NCBI GenBank assembly: GCA_023374045.1 | Contig: CM041776.1 | Span: 278,172,039 to 278,236,038 of the forward strand | Direction: 5' to 3' | Source: Limonium bicolor | Lineage: Eukaryota; Streptophyta; Magnoliopsida; Caryophyllales; Plumbaginaceae | DNA length: 64,000 nt | In this document: piece by piece, positions 53,797 through 61,541 of the stretch | Layout: every line of letters starts with the position of its first letter | Position numbering within the stretch: the stretch's first letter is position 1 | Notes under the pieces: generated by a model | What the model was told of the DNA's origin: nothing | Database searches by the model: none | What the model saw: only the letters and a program-made list of their open reading frames with translations | Program-made: the position numbers and the translations under genes

Positions 53797-54345
53797 GTAA
53801 CTTTGAGAATGAATAGGGAGACGGACCCTTTGAATCCGGAGCAAAGGCTAGTAACATTGAGAATGAATAGGGAGACGGACCCTTTGAATCCGGAGCAAAG
53901 GCTAGTAACATTGAGAATGAATAGGGAGACGGACCCTTTGAATCCGGAGCAAAGGCTAGTAACATTGAGAATGAATAGGGAGACGGACCCTTTGAATCCG
54001 GAGCAAAGGCTAGTAACATTGAGAATGAATAGGGAGACGGACCCTTTGAATCCGGAGCAAAGGCTAGTAACATTGAGAATGAATAGGGAGACGGACCCTT
54101 TGAATCCGGAGCAAAGGCTAGTAACATTGAGAATGAATAGGGAGACGGACCCTTTGAATCCGGAGCAAAGGCTAGTAACATTGAGAATGAATAGGGAGAC
54201 GGACCCTTTGTATCCGGGGTAAAGACCATAACATTGAGAAGGAATAGGGAGACGGACCCTTGAATCCGGAGCAGAGGCTAGTAACATGGAAAAGGAATAG
54301 GGAGACGGACCCTTGGTATCCGGGGCAATGGCCAGTAACATTTAA
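53797..54345 (+). repeat. 54-bp minisatellite (3' LTR)
   Basis: Same array as 45560-46105, also seven regular and three degenerate units. Copy number has not changed since insertion, unlike the 18-bp array of the 13655 element. Confidence 0.95.
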
Positions 54346-55478
54346 AAACTAGAGAGAGAAAGAGCTATCCGGGAGTGGAGGATTAGCTATGGACAAGATG
54401 TACTCCAAATTGTGGTGATAAGAGAATTCACAAATAACCCTTAAAGAAACAAGGAATGAATAGCACCTACATAACAAGTCTCGAGATCTAATCTATACCC
54501 CTGACTCGGTGCCAGAGAATAGAGGAAAACATGTGTAATGATACCAAGCAAATAAGAAAATTCACAAATGTGATTCTTTAAGAAACAAGAAAAGATTGGC
54601 ACCAATATGATATGGTCATGGGATCTAAACTATATCCCCCAGACCTGGTGCAAGGAAAGAAAAAGAAAATACACATCATGGGAACAAGAGAAAAGAAATG
54701 AAAACACACAACGCTCGAACGATCCCCTAGTGAGGATCATTGGTAAACATATGCACATGTCTGATGACTTACATGATTGTTGTTGCTATATTAGCAGCTT
54801 GTTGTGCTTGGATGCGTTTTGATGGGCTATGATGCCAGCTTGTTATGCTTGGATGTTTGTTGATGTTGCTATGCTACCTTGAAGTGTGTTTGATATTATG
54901 ATGTAATGTGATGTGCTTTACTGCTTTAATATAGCATGTAAAATGACTTAATAATATTCGACAAGTAGTCGTGTGGCCCGGTAACATGCGGGCTTCACAC
55001 GTTCATACTCAGCGTAGTTTGCTGAGTCCTTTACACCCAATTTTTTTTCAGGTCTTGTGCCAGACGATAACGGAGAGTAGGCAAGGGTGACTACCATAGG
55101 GGTAGTCCACATGGCAAGACTTTAAGTAGTATGCTTACTTATGTATGAGTTATGTTGTTTAAGTTGTTAACTAAACTGTAGATGCTCGGTACTTGAGTTG
55201 TACTTTATATTGTATTTGGATTTCGTTAAGTTGGACTTCCAGTCATTCAGACCGTAACTTGGAGTTAGTAAGGTGGTTTGTCAACCACGTGGGTGGTTGG
55301 CGTCTGTAGCACCCGAATAGAGTAGGAACCGCTGCGTAGACATCTCATATTGCCGTTAGGCTCGTCGTTTAATTATTGGTCGTTTATTCGGGGGTGTTAC
55401 ACTTTTGTGCAATAAAAACTCATTGTAGGGCTGTATAATGTCCATTTCTTTCCTATACTCACCTATAGCACATCAAAC

Positions 55479-55712
55479 ATGTTTCCCCCCACATACACAA
55501 CCACAATAAAAGGGAAATTTCAAATGATACATTGCAAGTGTAGAGTTCCAGCAACTCTCAAAGTTTCATACAACCGGAAATCAACAGGATTCACTTACTA
55601 TAATTATTGGAACTGTGGATTCTTCAAATGGTGGGCACCGGTTATGGAAGATCGGTATGATCCCCACTTAACTTCTCAACCCAGGAGTACATCACAAACA
55701 GATCCCACATAG
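55479..55712 (+). pseudogene. GRF-type zinc-finger protein fragment, MULE-associated
   Basis: The frame contains HCKCRVPATLKVSYNR (residues 18-33) and NCGFFKWW (45-52), the two conserved ends of a GRF zinc finger. Of the four usual Cys ligands, C19, C21 and C46 are present; the position expected near residue 43 is Tyr, so zinc binding is doubtful. The frame stops at codon 78, and a basic, coiled-coil-like stretch (QIKKKVEQEMKRAIKKG in another frame, about 55795-55855) lies downstream. GRF proteins bind nucleic acid. It converges with the MULE transposase on the other strand, so both probably belong to one element. The start ATG is uncertain; the ATG at 55524 also fits. Confidence 0.7.
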
Positions 55713-56250
55713 CAAATGTCCAATACAAGACCTGTTGTCTATGAGGAGGGGACTGCAGAATCAGGACATTCATTATGGTATTGACAAAATTAGGCAACAG
55801 ATAAAGAAGAAGGTAGAGCAGGAAATGAAAAGGGCCATCAAAAAGGGTATATCAAAATTTTCGTAATACTAGTTGTTGTAATATGTATCCGCAAATTGTA
55901 AGATTTCCTTGAATTCAAATGATATGTCTTAGTATTGTTGTTCAACCCATTCTATCTTTGATCAAAATACAATCAAGTCCTAAGCATACACAAAGCTATA
56001 TCAAAAAGCTGTAAACAACACCTATTCACCCACCAAAAAGGTTCACCAGCACCACATATATAGAGTACAACAGCTTCATGAAGTTTTCTACCAAAATACA
56101 AAAAGTTGTAATGCTGGTTACAGAACAACACCTATTCACCCATCAAAAAGGTTCACCAGAACCACATATGTTCAGTACAGCAAATGCATAAAACGTTTGC
56201 ATATTCATCAACTACCCAAAAACCCTAAAATGTTCATCATAATAGTTAAA
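55713..56250. other. Intergenic region between the convergent GRF and MULE genes
   Basis: AACACCTATTCACCCA(C/T)CAAAAAGGTTCACCAG occurs twice (about 56017-56050 and 56127-56160), each followed by ACCACATAT, a direct duplication of some 50 bp. Nothing else is seen. Confidence 0.6.
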
Positions 56251-57379
56251 TTATGAACATGCTGATGTCGAACTTTTCTTGCGCTTCCCCCCTCTCTTCT
56301 TTCTTGGTGCGACAGTAGCAGTAGTAGCACCAGAAGCAGTACCAGCAGCAGTACTAGCAGTGGCTTCGGTTTGCGATGCTTGACTTGGACCGGCCTATGA
56401 TGTTGATCCTTGCGTGGATCTCACCTCCCTCTGAGTAAGTCCCCCCTTACAAGTCTTTATATTATGGCCAAAAGTGCCACACTTGCTGCATTTTTTCTTG
56501 ATTGACCGTGGACCTTTTCTTTTCTCGTTCTCCTCCCTAGCCAGTTTCTAACAGGCCTACTGATGCCCCTATTCAGCTGTGGTGGATGAATCTCGACTGT
56601 CTCCTCTGTCATAGTAGGCCAAAATTCTTGAGAAGGCACGTGATTGATGGTGTGCTGATAACTGGCATGATAGGATCCAACTTTGAAGTACAGACTTATG
56701 TATACAATAGGATCCCCTCTAAATAGCTTTATGTCCTTGAATGCATACCAGCAAGGAATGCCGGTATGCTACCACCTTCCACATATGCACTCCATCTTTT
56801 CCAGATCGACAATCAAAGTTGCACTCCCGTCAAGTACTTGAAATTTTGACCGACCAGAAGGTTTGCAACGCAAGCTCTTGTCCTTTGATGCCTCTCTACT
56901 GCTGTTATTCTCTTCAAAATTCCCGGGCAAATGCCATCCGCATCCCAACTGGCTGCATCTTCCTTCCTTTCACAACGTCTCAGCATTATTTGCGCTCGAA
57001 TACCTACATTAAACACATTGTAAACTTCAATTAAATTGTAGTATAGATAGTTATGCAAACATTAATGAGCTAATTCCACGAAAGTATATAGTACCTTCAA
57101 GCAGCACATGAATCGGCTTGGTTCTATGAACAATTAGAGTAGCATTGAATCCTTCCACAAAATTTGATGTATTTTCAGCACACTTTATCTGCAGAACAAT
57201 CAGGAAAAAAATAGTTCAGGAAATACATAAGGAAATAATTTTTCAGATAAGCAAGAGGAAAAGAGTACATACCTCAGGATCAAATTTGTGTCTTGCCCAA
57301 CTCTCTAAAGGTATGTCATTTAGATAGTCATATGCCCCACTATCCATTTCATTTATTCTGTCCATTGCTTTTAGGAAAC
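56251..57379 (-). pseudogene. MULE (MuDR-type) transposase, C-terminal half, cut by the CACTA element
   Basis: On the minus strand, starting at the CACTA junction, are IPLESWARHKFDPE (57276-57330), an intron, NTSNFVEGFNATLIVHRTKP, a second intron (about 57004-57092), and GIRAQIMLRRCERKEDAA. This order matches the end of the MULE catalytic region. A SWIM-like zinc finger follows (CICGRW, then HTGIPCWYAF, about 56735-56795, with a TAG between them). The tail holds a zinc knuckle CSKCGTFGHNIKTC (56450-56493) and a basic end (APRKKRGGKRKKSS). A frameshift separates SWIM and knuckle frames, and a TAG follows the knuckle. Transposase cuts and joins the MULE ends. The N-terminal half must lie beyond the CACTA element, outside the window. 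Confidence 0.8.
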
Positions 57380-57397
57380 CACTAGTAGAAAAAGAGT

Positions 57398-57715
57398 CAT
57401 TTTCGGCGGTTCTTTTGGGCCTTTTTCGGCGGTTTTAAACCGCCGAATATTACACCGCCGAAAAAGGCCTTTCCAAAGTTTCGGCGGTTTTATAACCGCC
57501 GAAAATAACACCTTTTTCGGCGGTTCCAAACGCCAAAACCGCCGAAAATAACGGCTGTCCCAGCTCAAAATGAGGTAAAAAAAATTTTCGGCGGTTCCTA
57601 GTAAGAACCGCCGAAAATAAGTAAAAATGGCAATTTTCGGCGGTTCTAAGAACCGCCGAAAATTGCCATTTTTTACTTATTTTCGGCGGTTCTACTAGAA
57701 CCGCCGAAAATTTCT
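57398..57715. repeat. CACTA subterminal repeats
   Basis: Seven copies of TCGGCGG and seven of CCGCCGA alternate, mostly as TTTTCGGCGGTT...AACCGCCGAAAA pairs separated by 3-40 bp, so each pair can form a hairpin. In CACTA elements such motifs bind the element's TNPA-like protein; this role is inferred. Confidence 0.93.
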
Positions 57716-58096
57716 ATATTTTTTTTTTGGTTTTTTTCGTTTTAGTTTACAATCCCACATATGTCAACAAACCTGTAAAATATACAGATACAACATCCAG
57801 ATATATCCAAACATCTCTCTACGTCATATTGTAGAGGATGTCAATCACTCTTTGTAAGAGAATTGTCAAAAAATCAAAATAATGATGAAATGGTCACAAA
57901 TGACCAACAACACATTTCAAATGGTCACAAATGACCATATACAAACCATTTCAAATGGTCACAAATGACCATATACATATACAACTACCAAGATATTCAT
58001 TGTACTCAAACCGGTCATCTTTCACAATCTACTAGCCATAAATTTCTAAACATTAACGTTCTAAATAACAATTCGATCGAAAAAACAAAGTGAAAA
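57716..58096. other. CACTA 3' non-coding region
   Basis: AT-rich. ATTTCAAATGGTCACAAATGACC occurs in about three tandem copies at 57885-57975. No coding signal. Confidence 0.7.
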
Positions 58097-61000
58097 TCAA
58101 ACTAAATTCATACAGACAAACTCCGCCCAATCCTCCAACATAGCGTTGATCGTTTGTCTGTCGTATTCGCCAACATAGGGAAAACCTTTTGAAAAACAAA
58201 ACAATACAAAATGAGTTAATCATTAAACAAATACATTAAAATTAAAAATATATATATGACTTCAACATACTTTTCTAATTGATCCTGCATATCACCAAAA
58301 AGGGTGATTATGTCATGCATATATCTCATGACATAATACCCACACTCCGAACCCCGGGTTGACGTGGACACTTAAACAAGAAAAAAAAGGATTAATTACA
58401 TAAGACATTTGTTCTATCAATGAAAACAAGTGATGCATGTACCTTCACTGCAGTCCAGGGGACAGCACCTTTATCCTTACCAAGCTGTGAAATCATAACA
58501 CTTTGATATATACTGCACATTAAATGTCATAAATGTAATTAATAAAATTAGGATATCCATGCACAACAAAATTAAATTAAAAGAATTGAAATGCATAAAG
58601 TGGTTTATAATGTACTTACGTGTTAAGGTGTGGCTTTATCTTGAGATTATTCGGTAATGATGCCGAAGCGGATCAAGATATAGTATACGTGCACGATCCA
58701 AACACAACACCAGTAGGACCCAATGACCACTATGTAATACCAAAACACTAACATGTCAGTATAATGTCAAAATCAACAAGTACAACATTTAATGGAATTA
58801 AAATGATAAACACAAGTTATTACTTTGATGGTAGGGCAGCAGGAGATATTTCTTTTCGCTGTGATGCTGTTAGTAATCGCACGCTGTAAGTAGAGCTTAC
58901 TACCTTGTACATCAGACGTCACAGCAGTGTATGACGTTCTCTCAGGACATAGAAATCCATACTTGGTAAGTGAAAAAGTTTGCATTTTCTCATGCAAAAA
59001 CCTATTCATTAATTAAAATATAGTAATTAACATTGTTTCAGGGCATCACTTTATAACTTAATTACCAAAAAAGACTAATACTTACAGAATGAATGAGTGG
59101 ACAACAGTGATAGGCACCCAGTCAGATTTCAGGATGTCCTGCACGTCGTTTGTCCACAAGTCGACTTCTAAAACTTCTTCATAGTGAAGAATGTCAGGTT
59201 CAAAGCTAAGAAGGATAGAATCTTTAGCAGCTGGGAAGTCACGGATCACATCATGCAACACTTTCATGTTTGGCCCCAAGCGTGCATATATTGAATCATC
59301 CACCAAGTTTTCTTTGGGAACGACATTGGTGGATGCTCTGTATTCAGAAGATGTAATCTTTGACTTCTTTTTTTCAGGAGACTTTGATTTCTCCTTTAAT
59401 GCCTATTTGCAATCGACATACATTACTAATCATGAACTGAACATCCACACTTATAATTTACTACAATAACTATATTAAAGGTTTGTATTGGGCGTACCTT
59501 CATACACTTCTGAATCAGGCGAACAGGCCATTGAAGAAATGCACCCTTTGCAGACCGAACCGTGCTGTACTCCTCCGTAGGTACAGAGAGTTCTAAATCA
59601 GGACACGTGTAAATCGGTTCGTCCACAGACACTCTCCCGTGATACGGCTGTAATGGCATGCCATGGACCACGTCATTCGAGCGTGATGTGTACACTCTTC
59701 CTTCTGCAACAGGTATATTTTGATTGTTGTACGGGAGCAAGAGGTTGCAGTTTATTGGATCCTACAATTTAATCAGATTAGTAGATGATTGAACTGATAA
59801 ATAAGTAATAAACGATATGACAAGTAATAAAACAGTTAAAGATATAAAAATTTACCTGTACATATGCGTAAGGATACGGATCATTAGACTCGGTGCTTGT
59901 GTGCAGTCCAGCAGGATCAGAGCAGGATCAGAAGCAGGAGCATATGCATAAGAAGGATCAGAAGCAGGAGCATATGGCTGGGGTGCACCAGTCCCCTGAC
60001 GCACTTCAGCAAGATCTCATTCTTCACTGATCTTTGATACTGAGGACACGTAAATGCTCATCATAAGAGATCATCTCTCCTGACTACTACTTCCTTTCCT
60101 CGACCCGGGGTTTCCAAATACTTTTCTTATCCCTATGTTAACCCCCCCTAACCCCACTGCTCGGCCTGGATGATCTTTCTTTCCTAGCGCCCGAGACAGC
60201 TGGTCATCATGTCGATCAGGAGCCCAAGTCCCTTGGGTTACTTGCTCGTTCATTTCACCCTTTAGAAGTAAATGCATATAAGATTTATAATAAATTATAG
60301 GATTGTAATACTGAATTTGAAAAAAAATAAGGATTAAACAAAAGTACTTACCATCTTATCAACAATTTCCTTCGTTTTCTCGAAGGGATACAGACGCTCT
60401 CCAGTTTTTGGGTCTTTCTTAGTGCGTGAAAGCTTCCAAAATGTACCCCGTTTCTGGTGCTCATCTAGAGTGCTCATATCCGATGGCAACTCCCCTTCTG
60501 CCACCCACTCAGGAACTCTTCTGTTAACCCCTTTAGCACCCAGCAAGTGACGATATTCATTCTTCTTCGCATTCGCTGACTGGGCCTCACGATACTCCTA
60601 TTATCAAGTAAACAAAAGTACACGATGATGATTAAAAACATATACATATGTAAACCTATTTGTATGTATATACAATACTTAATTATTTAATAGTTAGTAT
60701 GTACCTTCGTCTCCATCTTCTTGTCATAAAACTGCTGCCACTTCTCTTGGGTTATTGCTGTGTAGATCTCCCAAGGCTGGCGTGTGTCGCCGTCAGGCCG
60801 CTTAAGCTTCTTGGTGATGAACCATTTGACCAGATCATGCTTATGATCTGAAATTTTTTTGCGCATCATTGATTTGACCATGGTGTAGTACTCGGTTTCT
60901 GCAGGTATTCGATATCGTTTCTGCATATCATCATAAATGAAAAGGATGTTAGTTATGCATACTTATAAATCGTACCAATAAATACTGCAACTATTGTTTA

Positions 61001-61420
61001 TTTACCTACGATCTCAAACATCTGCTTCTTCAATCCTTCGTCAACCTGAGGCCAGGAGAGAGTGATATCACAATACTCTCGCACTATGATGCCCAGCTCA
61101 GTAGTGAAGTCTCCAGCCCATTCCCCAGTCGGTTGTAGATACTCATTAAACTGCAGCGGCTTCGACTCAATCTTTTTTGACTTCAGAGCTTTTGTAGGAC
61201 CTCGAGGTTTTACGGTCCTGCTCTCTGGGATCTGTGACCCAGAAGGTCCAGCCTGTGTGTCTGCAGCTGGCACATCAGACACTATAATCTCGGCGGTGCC
61301 ACTACCCCCCTCATCAGTTCGGGCCCGTGACGTGCGGCCCTTCCCTCCACGTGTTTGCCTCTTCCTCGGTCGGGCTGCGTCACTCAGAATCTCGCCGACC
61401 GGGTCGTCCATATCATCCAT
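58097..61420 (-). pseudogene. CACTA accessory gene: Transposase_24-like region, DUF8039 and Ulp1 (C48) protease
   Basis: A multi-exon minus-strand gene starts with ATG at 61420. Exons, from splice-like borders: 61010-61420 (MDDMDDPVGEILSD, later FNEYLQPTGEWAGDF), 60705-60920 (ISDHKHDLVKWF), 60352-60597 (RGTFWKLSRTKKDPKTGERL) and about 60071-60259 (LGGVNIGIRKVFG). These resemble the plant En/Spm Transposase_24 family. Then 59498-59762 (VVHGMPLQPYHGRVSVDE) is DUF8039-like. The Ulp1 part has PYHQS/GHWVLLVLCLDRARILYLD (catalytic His and Asp, about 58665-58850) and ECGYYVMRYMHDI (catalytic Cys, about 58318-58352). The last exon ends EDWAEFVCMNLV at 58097. One-base shifts near 58855 and in a G run near 58355, plus a stop at 60071, break it. 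Ulp1 proteases cleave SUMO; the role in the transposon is unknown. Confidence 0.8.
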
Positions 61421-61541
61421 TTAACTGTCTGCACAGATAAACAATATGATATTAATAACAACAAAACAAATAATATAAAAAATACGTAATCAGATATCAT
61501 AAAAAATTAATATTTAATTACCTAACAAACAAACACATCAT

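Larger units (their letters stand above)
43468..55401 (+). mobile_element. Long-LTR, short-interior Ty3/gypsy element carrying a solo LTR in its 5' LTR
   Basis: LTRs at 43468-51005 (3704 bp without the insertion) and 51704-55401 (3698 bp) begin TGAAATACCCC and end GGGGTGTTACA. CTTTT flanks the element (43463-43467 and 55402-55406). The interior is 698 bp, with an exact initiator-Met primer site and a polypurine tract but no gag-pol. The 5' LTR is split by a second LTR at 46643-50471. The element lies in the MULE-derived sequence. The LTR pair differs by only a few bases per kb by eye, so insertion was fairly recent. Confidence 0.95.
51704..55401 (+). repeat. 3' LTR of the 43468 element
   Basis: 3698 bp, the uninterrupted copy. 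It carries the tRNA-like segment at 52023-52087 and the 54-bp minisatellite at 53797-54345, and ends GGGGTGTTACA before CTTTT. Confidence 0.95.
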
